Notes: a model not told the origin generated them from the sequence alone. A stretch of DNA of 64,000 bases from Mesostigma viride (GCA_009746045.1 RPFO01000123.1:1968713-2032712), one strand, 5' to 3'. Shown: positions 33,381 to 45,400, counted from the first letter of the stretch. Numbers and translations are program-made.

Positions 33381-36310
33381 ATGGAGGACGCGCGGGCCTG
33401 GGAAGCACGCTGGGTGGCAAAGCGCACAGCGGCAACCGCATTCGCAGAAGAACCTCTGGCAGCAAAGGTACGTCGGACCCCTCACAAGACGGCTGCCATG
33501 GGAATTAATGAATATAGTAGCTGAGAACGCATATGCGTATTATATGTCGTCGCCAGGGGACGCTGTCGGAGAGTATAGCTTCTCGCAAAGGTTTGAGGGG
33601 ATTCATAAAACGTATTGTGGCAAGGATGATGTGGGTATGGTTGTGTGCACCCCATCGTCGCAGTTGACCACCCTATCGTCGCAGCGGCATCACAGCGCTC
33701 AAAAGCTGAGGGGCCGCCATGCAATGTCCCTGTCTTTTTATTGCGCAGATAAGGAAGCGTTGTAGTGAGCACCATGTTGCATGGGTTGCATTCGTTATAC
33801 TGCCTGTAGATAGTGGCCACGACTAGTTTATTTGAGCTTACCCTTGTTGTAATGATGTGACAATACTTCAATGTGGTGAGCCAACCATGCTTGATATGAT
33901 CTGCTGCGTGCAAGCTGCCATAATACCGTGATCCTGTTGGATGATCCTACTTGGTTCCCTGTCCTCCATTGGCCATGTTTGTTGCCCATGTCAGTTAGCG
34001 CAGTTTATGATGTGTTGTTTTGTTGTTTAGCTGGGTTGGCATAGGCCTTACACTCTAACCCGGGGGAAACAGAGAAAATGCTGGTTAGGCACGTGAGTGC
34101 TACCGTCAGTGTTCACATAGTTGCCATGCACCCAGTGCATTGTCGTGTCTGCCCATCATCTGCCGGCTCACCGTGGCAGCGTTGATTTCTGACTTTCCCT
34201 TGTTGTAATGATGTGACAATACTTCAATGTGGTGAGCCAACCATGCTTGATATAATTTACTGCACGCAAGCTGCCATAATACCGTGATCCTGTTGGATGA
34301 TCCTACTTGGTTCCTTGTCCTCCATTGGCCATGTTTGTTGCCCATGTCAGTTAGCGCAGTTTAGGATGTGTTGTTTTGTTGTTTAGCTGGGTTGGCATAG
34401 GCCTTACACTCTAACCCGGGGGAAACAGAGAAAATGCTGGTTAGGCATGTGAGTGCTACCGTCAGTGTTCACATAGTTGCCATGCACCCAGTGCATTGTC
34501 GTGTCTGCCCCATCATCTGCCGGCTCACCGTGGCAGCGTTGATTTCTGACTTTCCCTTGTTGTAATGATGTGACAATACTTCAATGTGCTGAGCCAACCA
34601 TGCTTGATATAATTTACTGCATGCAAGCTGCCATAATACCGTGATCCTGTTGGATGATCCTACTTGGTTCCTTGTCCTCCATTGGCCATGTTTGTTGCCC
34701 ATGTCAGTTAGCGCAGTTTAGGATGTGTTGTTTTGTTGTTTAGCTGGGTTGGCATAGGCCTTACACTCTAACCCGGGGGAAACAGAGAAAATGCTGGTTA
34801 GGCATGTGAGTGCTACCGTCAGTGTTCACATAGTTGCCATGCACCCAGTGCATTGTCGTGTCTGCCTCATCATCTGCCGGCTCACCGTGGCAGCGTTGAT
34901 TTCTGACTTGTTCCCCCGCTCCGCATGCGTTGGGATTCCGTTTTGGCGTTGCCGTTGAATACAGGTGAGGGAATGCAACCAACCGGTTGACTTCTCTGAA
35001 GCATCAGCAAAGTTTGACGTACATGGCGACCCATGGAAGCGTGAGGCGGGGGCAATATACATGGAACAGGAATTGAAAAAATGGAAGCAACAAAATCCCA
35101 AGCTGTGGAGCAGCCTGAAATTTGTAAAGAATGGAGTTGTGACCAGTACACTTCAGGGAAGTGTAGCGGTGAGTCACTCTCTTATTTTAGTTGGCGGCAA
35201 TTTATTGCTGTGATGCAGGCTGCCATGCCAGCAGTCTTCCCTAATGTGTGTGGTAGGAGTACAAGACAAAGGCAGTTATGGTGCTGGCCTCTGCACTGAC
35301 CCTGCCGCTACATGGTTGGTAATGTTGCTGCTTGGTTGGCTTTCCTTTGACGTGCATATCGTCCAATTCCGTAATGCAGAAAGAACGCCTAAGGAAGCAC
35401 ATCATTACCTGGAGCAGGGCACGAGAGGCAGCAGAAAAGAGAGAGGAAGAGAGGGAAAGAGAGGCGGCGAAGAAGCGCGAGGAACAGGATCGGAAAGGCA
35501 AGAGGCAGCGGGTGGAGGAACATGGCAACGAAGCCAGCGGCAGAGAGGAGCTGCGAGCAAGCATGTCAACTGCGGTGGATGCAGACGTGGGGGAGGCACA
35601 TGCGGGGCAAGCATGTGTAGGCCTGGAAATCGTGCCAGGGCCCACCGTGATTGCAATTGCCGAGTTCCTGCTGAAGCGAGCACTGGCCTCATTGCCGCAG
35701 TTGGCAGCCAACAACGCGACAATCACGGAAGTGGATGCTTTGTGCAAGGAAGAAAACTCGGGATCGGGGAGTCCAGCGGTGGACCTGATGAACAACACAG
35801 CCTGTGCCCTTGCAAATGCCGCGCTGCAGTTGGTCTCCAACTCCGTCCATGTTGATGGCAAGGTCAGTGGTGGCACAGTTTCTTCCTGTTTTGGGTATGA
35901 CGCATAAATAATTGCCCCTTGTATGTACGGGTGCGGTCGATTGACCTCCCTCCAGCAACATTGCAACATCCGTTACTGACGTCCACTGCATGTGGCGGAT
36001 GCGTTCCTTCTGCATGGTATTTGCCTTGTGTGCCGTTATTGTGCAGGGTGTCGTCAGTACATCGGATGCACTGGGGCCCCAGGCCGGTCAGGGGGGCATT
36101 CCAGCGGAGCAGCAAGCGAGTACATTGACACAGGAGGGGACAAGGCAGGCCGAGGTGGGGGGCAACACCGGGGGGGCGGCAGCAAAGGTGGAGCGGGGGA
36201 AGCAGGAGGAGGCGGGGGAAGCCAAGCCTGAGGGCCGGGGGTTGCGCCGGGGGGGAGGAAGCGAAGGTGGAGCGGGGGAAGCAGGAGGAGGCGGGGGAAG
36301 CCAAGCCTGA
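33381..36310 (+). CDS. Four-exon gene, function unknown (coiled-coil protein)
   Basis: Exons 33381-33467, 34965-35168, 35380-35862 and 36047-36310 have GT-AG borders and are all joined in phase 0, giving about 345 residues. Exon 1 starts MEDARAWEARWVAKR. Exon 2 reads RECNQPVDFSEASAKFDVHGDPWKREAG. Exon 3 begins with a strongly charged coiled coil (REAAEKREEEREREAAKKRE), with a nuclear-localisation-like KGKRQR after it, then an Ala/Leu-rich helical segment (VIAIAEFLLKRALASLPQL). Exon 4 is Gly/Ala/Glu rich and repetitive. I do not recognise a family. Intron 1 (1.5 kb) is made largely of a repeat also found at 9.7-10.2 kb, so the gene may belong to a multicopy family or a mobile element. Confidence 0.6.
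33841..34909. repeat. 357-bp tandem repeat, three copies
   Basis: Units start at 33841, 34198 and 34554 (CCCTTGTTGTAATGATGTG). They are nearly identical to each other and lie wholly within intron 1 of the preceding gene. A single diverged copy is at about 9840-10180. Confidence 0.93.
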
Positions 36311-36315
36311 GGGGT

Positions 36316-36655
36316 TGCTCATCCAAGAACGTATCCTACGCACACGCCTGTTGTTCATCCAAGAACGTATCCTACGCACACGCCTGTTGTTCATCCAAGA
36401 ACGTATCCTACGCACACGCCTGTTGTTCATCCAAGAACGTATCCTACGCACACGCCTGTTGTTCATCCAAGACCTATCCTACGCACACGCCTGTTGTTCA
36501 TCCAAGACCTACCCTACGCACACGCCTGTTGTTCATCCAAGAACGTATCCTACGCACACGCCTGTTGCTCATCCAAGAACCTGTCCTACGCACACGCCTG
36601 TTGCTCATCCCAGAACCTATCCTACGCACACGCCTGTTGTTCATCCAAGAACCAT
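36316..36655. repeat. 36-bp minisatellite, about nine copies
   Basis: The unit is built on GTTCATCCAAGAAC plus CTACGCACACGCC with small variants. The 36-base length keeps a 12-residue repeat open (RTRLLFIQERIL), but the stop of the upstream gene lies just before the array, so translation is doubtful. Confidence 0.92.
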
Positions 36656-37048
36656 CATCGGACGTACCCGCCTGCCCCACCATGCGCGAAGGAACATGCT
36701 GCCCCTCACGCATGATAGTGGCATTTGCCCCAAAAGGACCCAGGGACAGGACCCACAGGTCAGCTCTGGGTGATGCACACAATGCAACGCAGTGGGCCAA
36801 CTTGGAACCCCAACTGCGTAGTGGCTTGCATCCGCGCAACAAGGGTTGGTGGCAGCGTCCATCGTGAGGGGCTTGCATCCGTGCGACCAGGGGTTGGTGG
36901 CAGGGTCAGCAGAGGCACCCGCACACACCCCACACTAGACGAGCGCATGCCAGCAGAACTCACGTGTCCATGTTGGATGTGCTCTGCGCAGAGGCTGCCA
37001 CGACTGCCCTTGCTGCTCTGGCACTAACCACCCCACAAACCCTCTCGT
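36656..37048. other. No gene seen
   Basis: Unique sequence between two minisatellites. A repeated phrase GCTTGCATCCG.GC.A.CA.GG.TTGGTGGCAG occurs twice (about 36824 and 36866). No convincing exon. Confidence 0.4.
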
Positions 37049-37617
37049 CCTAAACCATCGTCCTAGCTCACCATGGGCCCTAAACCATCGTCCTAGCTCA
37101 CCATGGGCCCTTATCCATCGTCCTAGCTCACCATGGGCCCTAAACCATCGTCCTAGCTCACCATGGGCCCTTATCCATCGTCCTAGCTCACCATGGGCCC
37201 TAAACCATCGTCCTAGCTCACCATGGGCCCTAAACCACCGTCCTAGCTCACCATGGGCCCTAAACCATCGTCCTAGCTCACCATGGGCCCTAAACCATCG
37301 TCCTAGCTCACCATGGGCCCTAAACCATCGTCCTAGCTCACCATGGGCCCTAAACCATCGTCCTAGCTCACCATGGGCCCTAAACCATCGTCCTAGCTCA
37401 CCATGGGCCCTAAACCATCGTCCTAGCTCACCATGGGCCCTTATCCATCGTCCTAGCTCACCATGGGCCCTTATCCATCGTCCTAGCTCACCATGGGCCC
37501 TAAACCATCGTCCTAGCTCACCATGGGCCCTAAACCATCGTCCTAGCTCACCATGGGCCCTTATCCATCGTCCTAGCTCACCATGGGCCCTAAACCATCG
37601 TCCTAGCTCACCATGGG
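37049..37617. repeat. 30-bp minisatellite, 19 copies
   Basis: The unit contains CCATCGTCCTAGCTCACCATGGGCCC joined to either TAAA or TTAT, so each unit carries CCCTAAACC or CCCTTATCC. Units are nearly perfect apart from this switch. The array ends directly at the GGCA tract. Confidence 0.96.
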
Positions 37618-38004
<387 letters not shown>

Positions 38005-38259
38005 CCTAAACACACAAGCATGCCAACGTTTATGCAAGGAAGAATTCAATGTAGGGAAGAAGGGAGGGGAGTAAGGAAGAAGCCTGCTGCCGAGGGAGGG
38101 TGGAGGCAGGGATTAAGTGTTTACCTTTTTGTCATTCCGTGCAAACAGATCTTCACATGTACGTCAGCGTTGCAAGTAGCGCAGCAGCAATTCTTTTTGG
38201 GACAAGCTTCGTCTAAAAGTATAATTTTGTTAGGATCGGAAGTCTGAACGTCCCGGCTG

Positions 38260-38448
38260 TTACCGCTCGTTGTCTCTGGCACCACAAACGTTGGCGCCTG
38301 GCGTCATTGGGATCGATGAGTCATTGGGATCACACGACGCACTTCCCTTACTGCCAGGAGGACCACTGGGGCGCGTTTTCTTCATAGGACCCTTTCCCTT
38401 GCTGCCGCCAGCCGAAGCGGCTCCATTATGCTTGGGCTTTCGAGCCAT
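38260..38448 (-). CDS. Possible first exon, unknown
   Basis: The ATG at 38448 opens a basic, Gly/Ser/Lys-rich frame (MARKPKHNGAASAGGSKGKG ... KKTRPSGPPGSKG). Near 38266 it meets a GT (AACGAGCG|GTAAC). The composition resembles the N-terminus of the gene at 47917, on the other side of the candidate transposon and on the opposite strand. No family match; it may be a chance frame. Confidence 0.25.
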   Translation of the reverse strand: MARKPKHNGAASAGGSKGKGPMKKTRPSGPPGSKGSASCDPNDSSIPMTPGANVCGARDNER

Positions 38449-38600
38449 ACCTCGCGTCTTTCCTGTTGAAAACACCCGTGTGTCCTGCGAAATAACACAG
38501 CCGCTCAGCCGGTGATCAACGTTAAGCTGCGCCGGCAGCTTCCCACCTCCCTATAAAGATTTATCCAACTACATTAAAAACCAACAGAGAATACCTGCTT

Positions 38601-39320
38601 GCATTGGAGGCACTATGTACTCCACACTATGTACTCTTGGAGTACATAGTGTGCCACCCTATGTACTCTTGGAGTACAAAGTGTGGAGTACATAGTCACT
38701 CCTAGTTACGTTAAATAGTGCCGGAACCTTTTGCCGCCTGAGGCAAATCGGTCCGTAACACTATTTTGCCCGGAATAACCACTTCCGAGCACCCAAAGTT
38801 AATTCGGCCCTATTTAACGTAACTCTCCTTCCTATGTAACACGGGCGTGTCTCACCGCGTCGGCAGTCCCCTATTCGGAAATCCCGGATCATATGTACTC
38901 CGGACTATGTACTCTTGGAGTACATAGTGTGCCACCCTATGTACTCTTGGAGTACAAAGTGTGGAGTACATAGTCACTCCTTCCTATGTAACACGGGCGT
39001 GTCTCACCGCGTCGGCAGTCCCCTATTCGGAAATCCCGGATCATATGTACTCTGGACTATGTACTCTTGGATTACATAGTGTGCCACCCTATGTACTCTT
39101 GGATTACATAGTGTGCCACCCTATGTACTCTTGGAGTACAAAGTGTGGAGTACATAGTCACTCCTTCCTATGTAATACGGGCGTGTCTCACCGCGTCGGC
39201 AGTCCCCTATTCGGAAATCCCGGATCATATGTACTCCGGACTATGTACTCTTGGATTACATAGTGTGCCACCCTATGTACTCTTGGAGTACATAGGGTGG
39301 AGTACATAGTCACTCCTTCC
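38601..39320. repeat. Left subterminal palindrome array
   Basis: At least three long units contain CTATGTACTCTTGGAGTACA, GTGTGCCACCC and CTCACCGCGTCGGCAG. The part 38712-38830 also includes GCCGGAACC and TTAATTCGGCCC sequence bounded by GTTACGTTAAATAG and its inverse. Confidence 0.9.
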
Positions 39321-39332
39321 TATGTAATACCG

Positions 39333-39452
39333 GCGTAATCATGCGTAATCATGCGTAATCATGCGTAATCATGCGTAATCATGCGTAATCATGCGTAATC
39401 ATCAGAGTAATCATCAGAGTAATCATCAGAGTAATCATCAGAGTAATCATCG
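39333..39452. repeat. GCGTAATCAT and CAGAGTAATCAT minisatellite
   Basis: About seven copies of a 10-base unit, then four copies of a 12-base unit sharing GTAATCAT. It lies between the left subterminal array and the kinase gene. Confidence 0.93.
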
Positions 39453-39582
39453 TCCAGACAAGCTGCACTGCCCCTAAGACCCTTAGTTACACAAGATGAT
39501 GGAGTAGTTTGGTGTTGAAAGGGAAGGTCGAAAGCCTGCGCTTAATGCACCACCCGTAATTACGAGCGAAAGTACAGCCACC

Positions 39583-40989
39583 ATGGAAAATCCCGTTGAC
39601 ATCGCGCAAAAACAGGCCAAGAGAAAGCGGCAAGTGGCCGAAGCGGCCCGCCGGTGGAGGTTGAAAAGGAAGTTGACGACTCAATGCATACGTACTCAGG
39701 CAATGGAGGGTGGCAACGCCGCTCCCCCTATTCGTCAAGACAACGTCGGTGCAAGAAGCACCATAATGCCTGGGCGTGATGGGTTGCACGCTTTCCGGCC
39801 AGTGCCCGGGGCTGCGAGTGTCGCCCGCCCCACGGCTATCCCCGCCTGTGCTGCAGTTCGCCCCGTCAACCCCGCTGTGATGACTCGCGACGTTGCCGTG
39901 TCGCCACTTTGTTTGGCTACCATCCCAGATCCCCCGCTGGCACCCACCGGGGCATGCCATTCGGTGCACACCAAGGAAGCATTGCACAGCAAAGGACATA
40001 CCGGCGTTGCACGTGCACAAGATGCTTCCAAGCGTCCGGACGCCTGCTGCGGTACACCGAATGCGTGGGAAGCAATGCAGGCCAGGCTGGCAGAGATGAC
40101 CACCTGTGCAGAAACCCGGGACATTGTTGAGCGGGGCCTGATGCGGTACCCCCACGTGAGTTTGGGGAAGCGCTTAGGCGCCGGCCTCTTTGGGTCTGTG
40201 CACCTTGTCAAGTCCACTTTACCTGGCTTTGACCATCCTCTGGTCGTGAAAGTGGCAAAGATCCCGCGCGCCACAAACCTCGTGCACATACAGCAGGTAA
40301 TTGTGGATCTGAGTGCTGGAGTGGCCAGGGAAGCTGCTCTCATGACCATTGCGGGGCGTCGAGAGGGCACCTGTCCACGTGTCGCAGGATTGTGGGCCCC
40401 AGTTGAGACTGTAGGTGGCATAGTCATGGAGATGGTGACGGGTGACTTGAAGGCTGCCCGTGATGCCTCCGAATACAACCGTCCCTTTGATGTGCGCACG
40501 CCTCCCATCTTGGCGAAGTGCGCCAAAGTTTTATCCAATTTGCACTCGGTTGGAATCATTCATAACGATCTTAAGTGTGACAACTTTTTGTACAAGGTTG
40601 AGGAGGGCACGGCGGAGCCAACCATCTACATTGGAGACCTGGGCCAGGCAACCAGAGTGAACGAGATGGCGCCCATGCGTGTGCCGGGGCAGTCCCGGTG
40701 GCACCCGGCCACGGTCTTGCATCCAAGTGCAAAGGCCTTGAGGGGAACGATACAAGCTCGGCCAGAGCACGATGTTTATGCTTTCTTGGTCATGGTGGAC
40801 GACCTGTTCAGGAGGTCGCCCAAGTGCTTTGTCCGCAAGGCAACGGACCCAGTTCTGTGGGAGCTGTGTAGGAAGATTGCTTTTCGACAACAATACAAGC
40901 ACGATATTGTGTTACCTGACATGGCCGGGCTGGCGGACATGTTCCACAAAGCCCGCATATTCGTGCCCGATGCTTACCCCAAGCAGTAA
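39583..40989 (+). CDS. Protein kinase-like protein, 468 aa
   Basis: One open exon. Residues 1-35 are very basic (KQAKRKRQVAEAARRWRLKRK), a likely nuclear or DNA-binding tail. A Pro/Ala-rich linker follows. The kinase domain is residues ~195-440: glycine loop GAGLFGSVHLV, VAIK-type lysine in HPLVVKVAK, catalytic loop HNDLKCDN, and a DLG (IGDLGQA) in place of DFG. The tail of the C-lobe is short. The catalytic Asp, Lys and Asn are present, so activity is possible. Its start ATG is preceded by CCACC. It sits inside the candidate transposon, divergent from the transposase-like gene, which suggests a captured passenger gene. Target unknown. Confidence 0.8.
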   Translation: MENPVDIAQKQAKRKRQVAEAARRWRLKRKLTTQCIRTQAMEGGNAAPPIRQDNVGARSTIMPGRDGLHAFRPVPGAASVARPTAIPACAAVRPVNPAVMTRDVAVSPLCLATIPDPPLAPTGACHSVHTKEALHSKGHTGVARAQDASKRPDACCGTPNAWEAMQARLAEMTTCAETRDIVERGLMRYPHVSLGKRLGAGLFGSVHLVKSTLPGFDHPLVVKVAKIPRATNLVHIQQVIVDLSAGVAREAALMTIAGRREGTCPRVAGLWAPVETVGGIVMEMVTGDLKAARDASEYNRPFDVRTPPILAKCAKVLSNLHSVGIIHNDLKCDNFLYKVEEGTAEPTIYIGDLGQATRVNEMAPMRVPGQSRWHPATVLHPSAKALRGTIQARPEHDVYAFLVMVDDLFRRSPKCFVRKATDPVLWELCRKIAFRQQYKHDIVLPDMAGLADMFHKARIFVPDAYPKQ

Positions 40990-40994
40990 CCGTG

Positions 40995-41160
40995 TTGCAT
41001 CCCAAGTGCAAAGGCCTTGAGGGGAACGCTACAAGCTCAGCCAGGGCACGATGTTTATGCTTTCTTCGTCATGGTGGACGATCTGTTCAGGAGGTCGCCC
41101 AAGTGCTTTGTCCGCAAGTCAACAGACCCACTTCTCCATGAGGTGTGTAGAAAGATTGCT
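40995..41160 (+). pseudogene. Tandem partial duplication of the kinase gene
   Basis: This segment repeats 40717-40879 (TGCAAAGGCCTTGAGGGGAA to GAAAGATTGCT) with roughly a dozen differences. It starts six bases after the kinase stop and is cut off at about 41165. It encodes only part of the kinase C-lobe and has no catalytic loop. Confidence 0.88.
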
Positions 41161-41219
41161 TACATCTGTACAGTATGATTACCCCATATTCATCTTAAGT
41201 GGAAGGACATATGCTACTC

Positions 41220-41368
41220 GTGCATGTGGTGTGTGCCCGAGTAGGTGGCAGTTTACATTCCCCCACATGCAGGAAGTAGCCCAGAGTGTATTAAAAGCCA
41301 TATGCCCCTTCTCAGGGCTATGGGGTACATATTCTCCCAGCGGAGTTATGTTACTAATTAATTAATCA
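41220..41368 (+). mobile_element. ORF1-only element, 3' end fragment
   Basis: It has the 3' UTR landmarks of the H elements: GTGGCAGTTTACATTCCC, AAAAGCCATATGCCCCTTCTCAGGG, a CTCCCAGCGGAG hairpin and a TAATTAATTAAT tail. It is a short 5'-truncated insertion between the kinase copy and the LINE fragments. Confidence 0.72.
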
Positions 41369-41649
41369 CACGTTCATGGCAGGGGCGAGACACATAAGTA
41401 ATTTTTTTTTATATAATTCATCCATGTACACGTACAACGAGGGAGCTAGCACCCTACCTTGTATCACTGCCTCCCTGTTCTTACGTGCAGGGCCAAGACG
41501 TGGACCCTCACCGCCAACCTTGCCAACTTCTACCCCATGCCATGCATTGAGCTAGCTCAATGCACTTTGGCAATGTTCACAAGTTTCTGGCGTTGTGGCA
41601 GTTGGTGATTTCCAACTGGCTGCATTCATTGTCAATGGTATGCTGGCCA

Positions 41650-41955
41650 AGCCAGAGATATTGAGTAAGTCAGGACAAGGCCAAGAGGGCCCAGGTCATC
41701 GAGGACTTACCCCCCCCCCTGCAGTGGGGAAGGAGCGTGTTTGCAAACATGGGAGGCATGCTAGACAATTAGATCGCTAGGGTCGCCAGCACCATAGATA
41801 TACCATACGACTGTTTGCGTCGGCCTGCCTGTATAGATAGCTTACACCGGTATAGGATTGCGTGCACCCATCCCTCCATCCACACCTTGGGGTTAATGCT
41901 CCGTGACTCCCGGCCCAACGGGAGCACGAGTTTAATTAATTTATTAATTAATTGG
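41650..41955 (+). mobile_element. LINE-B-type 3' fragment
   Basis: It shares GACAAGGCCAAG.GGGCCCAGGTCAT, the GGAGGCA.GC segment and the 3' end (TAATGCTCCGTGACTCCC hairpin, TTAATTAA tail) with LINE-B at 8345-8845. No TSD was identified. Confidence 0.68.
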
Positions 41956-42124
41956 GTCACTTTCGTAAATCAGTGCATGCATGTACGTCCTGGCTATTAT
42001 CAGAACAATTGCCCACGCTCCTTGGTATCATATGCTCACATGGGTCTTATTGCACCCACACAACTTATTGGTCCGGATTATCACGAGATCTTGTGGACAG
42101 CATGTGCTGGCAGTAAATTGCATT

Positions 42125-42440
42125 AAATTAGAATATGACTCCGTTGGGACATCATGTAGCACGTATTCGCTAGCATGCTGATGGGTGGGCGTGAGCGAAG
42201 CCACGAAACCTAACTAAGCTAACTCTAAGCTAATCTAAAAAATCAGGGCTCACTCAACATCAGCAAAGCGCCACTTCCTCCTGGGGTGGGGTGGGGGGGC
42301 TTGCCCACGGGCGCTGACGTGTGGGCCTGGACAATGGTCTGCCACCTCATCCTGTCCTGCATGGCAGTCCAAGCAAGAGCGAGGGAGGAAATGTGTTGTT
42401 CAACCAGGGCTGGGACCACTAGGTCGGCTGCCTGTAAGTG
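42125..42440 (-). mobile_element. RTE-like LINE 3' fragment, LINE-A-related
   Basis: It has an AATTT-type tail and the CTCCGTTGGGAC hairpin side at 42125. The coding remnant on the - strand is ADLVVPALVEQHISSLALAW, TAMQDRMRWQTIVQAHTSAP, VGKPPHP, a diverged version of the LINE-A C-terminus. It lies just beyond the end of the transposase-like gene. Confidence 0.72.
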
Positions 42441-42493
42441 AAGAAACAATCCACATGACTTGTCCTCGCCTGCATGTCATGCAAGTTCTTACA

Positions 42494-45400
42494 TCACATC
42501 TTGTAGCCACCATGACGAACCAGCAGACCCTGTTGACGACGAGACTTGAAGAAAGGAGGCGTGTCCCGGTCACAGTCATCAAGGCCGTACACCCGGTTCC
42601 CTGCGTTATGGATCAGTTCCCTGTTTCCTTCCTTCTTGCGATCCCCCTTTCTCATGGGGATTGCAGATGTGGTGCACCTGGGGTCGTGGACAGTCCCGTT
42701 GCATTGGTGGACCATCGTCACAGCAGCCGTGACACGATAAATAGGGAAGAGTTCACCGGCTACCGGTTCGGCAGCCTTCTCGAACAAGGGCAGCTGCTGG
42801 CGTCTGCTAAACTTGCCCAGTTCTTCGTACCACGTGGGCACGATCCACAAATAGGATTTGCCATCATTCCCTTCCACTGACACTACAGCTGTGACTTCAC
42901 ATATCCAATGCTCTCCAGCGTCATCAGCAAGCACGTACCGACGCGGATCCTCCGCGGCACCGACTCTGTAGTCCTGCGGCCTGTAAGCATAAGTATGCCC
43001 CACCGCCACGGTCGCCTTGTATGTGACTGCCTTGCGCCATAGCCGCACACCCGGGTCTTCAACTCATTCCACGTCTCCGCCGCCTCGGGAAAATACTCCT
43101 TGAAGCGATGCAAGACAATAGCCGGCGTCAAACCATGCTGCACGTGCTCCCACTCGATGACCCCATCAGTACCGTTGCGTGTGCTGCGGATCAGAAGCTT
43201 GGGGATGCCGCCAAAACATGTCCTTACCCGTCCCCCAGCACGTCCCTCGGTGTGTTCAACTGTAGGGTACGCAGCCCCGTCCGCCAATGCCACCCCCAGT
43301 GTAGCCGTGCCGCTTTGGCCGGAGAGCCAGTCCTCATGCACACCTCCACTCTTGAACAAGTACTTGGCAGCTGGGCTTGATAGCAGTGCTTCACGCGCCT
43401 GTGGAGTCAAGAACTTCTCTGGGTCCTCGAGCCCCTTGAGTATATTATCCAACGCGTGCTGCCTCTCCCCTGCGAAAACAGCGATGCATGGTGAACGGGG
43501 CGATGTATCAATCCTTGCAAACAGTACATGCAGTGAGCTAGGCTCATTGATTCCTGAACTTAGTGCACGTTGCCCCAGGACACTCACCTCGTAACCTCCT
43601 CATGGTGCCTTACAATATGCATAACGTCTACAGGGTGGGCTGTCAGTGGGCCAGGTTTGGGATCGCCACCTTGCATGTATGCCCTGGAACACACCCGATA
43701 GAGGTGGGCCACGGGGGCCATTCTGACATCCAAAATCACACATCCCAACCCCAAACCCTAACTATTTTAAACCCTAAGCACAGCCCGGCCCTTATGCATG
43801 TACATGTCCACGGTACTAACTCGGCTGGAAGCTTGCGTTGCACATGAAAATAGCAGCAGGCTGGTAATAATCCTTACATTTCAGCAGCAACCATTTGTCA
43901 GCATCTAGGATATGGCGGGCGTTGACGCTTCTCATCAGGTCCCCAATCATGCCGTGATCCCTCTCAAACGCATGGCCGTCCATATCCCAGAGCCTGCCCA
44001 CGTCCTTGGTCTGGTGCGCCACATGGAGCCCCATATGACAGTTGGCTGTGGCAGCGTTGTGGCCTCGCTCGTTTGCAGTCTTCCCCCTCTGTGCAACCAC
44101 GCCAGCATTGGCGTACTTTCCACGAGGCCATAGGGCATTGAAACGTTTCAGGAACTCGCGATACACCTTGTCGGCATTGTCAGCATGCGTCGGGGAAGTG
44201 TACTCGCTCAGTACCATCTCCGTCCACTGCGATGAAAGCAAACATGAGCAGCATTACATTGAAAGCACGTTTCCAGCCAGTCACGTTTACAATGCGATTA
44301 TAATATATATTTTTGACTCATGGGGCTTGTAGATAAAAACCTAAAACAGCTCACACATCATGAAGTGACATGTCTATGCAAGTGCACATGATGTAGCATA
44401 CGGGGAATGTTAGGTTGGCAAGGTCTTACCACGCAAAGGTCCCGCACCATTTGAGCAGTGCCTCGAACGCGCTGGGGAGGCCGTGCGTTAGGTTCTTTGG
44501 CAGACTCCCGCACTCGAAGAATCCATTCCATGGCATGTGGTACCATCGGCAGGCACTGCAGGAACTGCATGGCCTTGAAGAAAGGGTATCGGGTGAACGG
44601 GTTCTTGGGCAATGCGGCCCTTCCGCTGGTGGTGGGCCACGCTCTCGCATATGCATCACATTCCCGGATCTCATCGGATTTCAGGAGCCGGGTGCAGATG
44701 AAAATGAAGACGGTTTTGATGATCCCCAAGCACAGCAAGTGAAAGATCTCAATGGGAAACCGTCGAAACCTGTCCCAGTGCCTGAGACCCTGCCATACGG
44801 AGGGACGGCTGTGCTTAATACCGTGCTCCGCCTCCGCCTCCTTCGCGAGCTTGGCCCTGGAAAACGCAATGTGTGGGATGGAAGGCACAAAGTTTCACAA
44901 TCGGGATACGTCAAAGCATGCAGACCTTGTGGAATGGTCTACGAAAGCTTGGCAGATATCCGAACCACCACGGCAGACCTTATGCTACAGACCATCTGTG
45001 CACGGTCAGACCTTGTTGCTGCCACACACACAATTGATGACTGCACACAGGGCGGCGTTGCTTTCCTCCCGCTGGACCTGGGTACCATCCGCCATGCATG
45101 CATGGTGCGGTGTGAATGGGTCTACATAAGACTGGTAGATGCAACGTGGGGTGCTACCAGACCAATTGTGTTATATAGCATGGAGTTCATGTAGGGTTAA
45201 CTTACTTCTCACGAGCCGTCAGTCCCTCACGCTCCATGGTTGCGCACACAGCTCGGTGGCCCTCCTCCGTACGCAGCTCAAGCACCACTTCGGTGTGCCC
45301 CCAGAACTCGGAGTGGAGAGTACAAAAGCCGCAGCCATGATTGCTGCCAGACGCCATGAGCCCCATCTCTGCAAACCGCGCCCCGGAATCTAGCAGCCAA

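Noticed and set aside
35220-35252. Small extra exon between exons 2 and 3 of the unknown gene
   Set aside because: It has AG/GT borders, but its length would break the phase-0 joins on either side.
35241-36466. Long - strand frames opposite exons 3-4 and the minisatellite
   Set aside because: They are mirror frames of the + strand coding exons and of the 36-bp repeat; the + strand has matching splice sites.
37049-37617. Telomere-like DNA because of repeated CCCTAAACC
   Set aside because: The heptamer occurs once per 30-base unit rather than in tandem, and half of the units carry CCCTTATCC instead.
36316-37617. CRISPR-like array
   Set aside because: Direct repeats follow each other without unique spacers, and the setting is eukaryotic.
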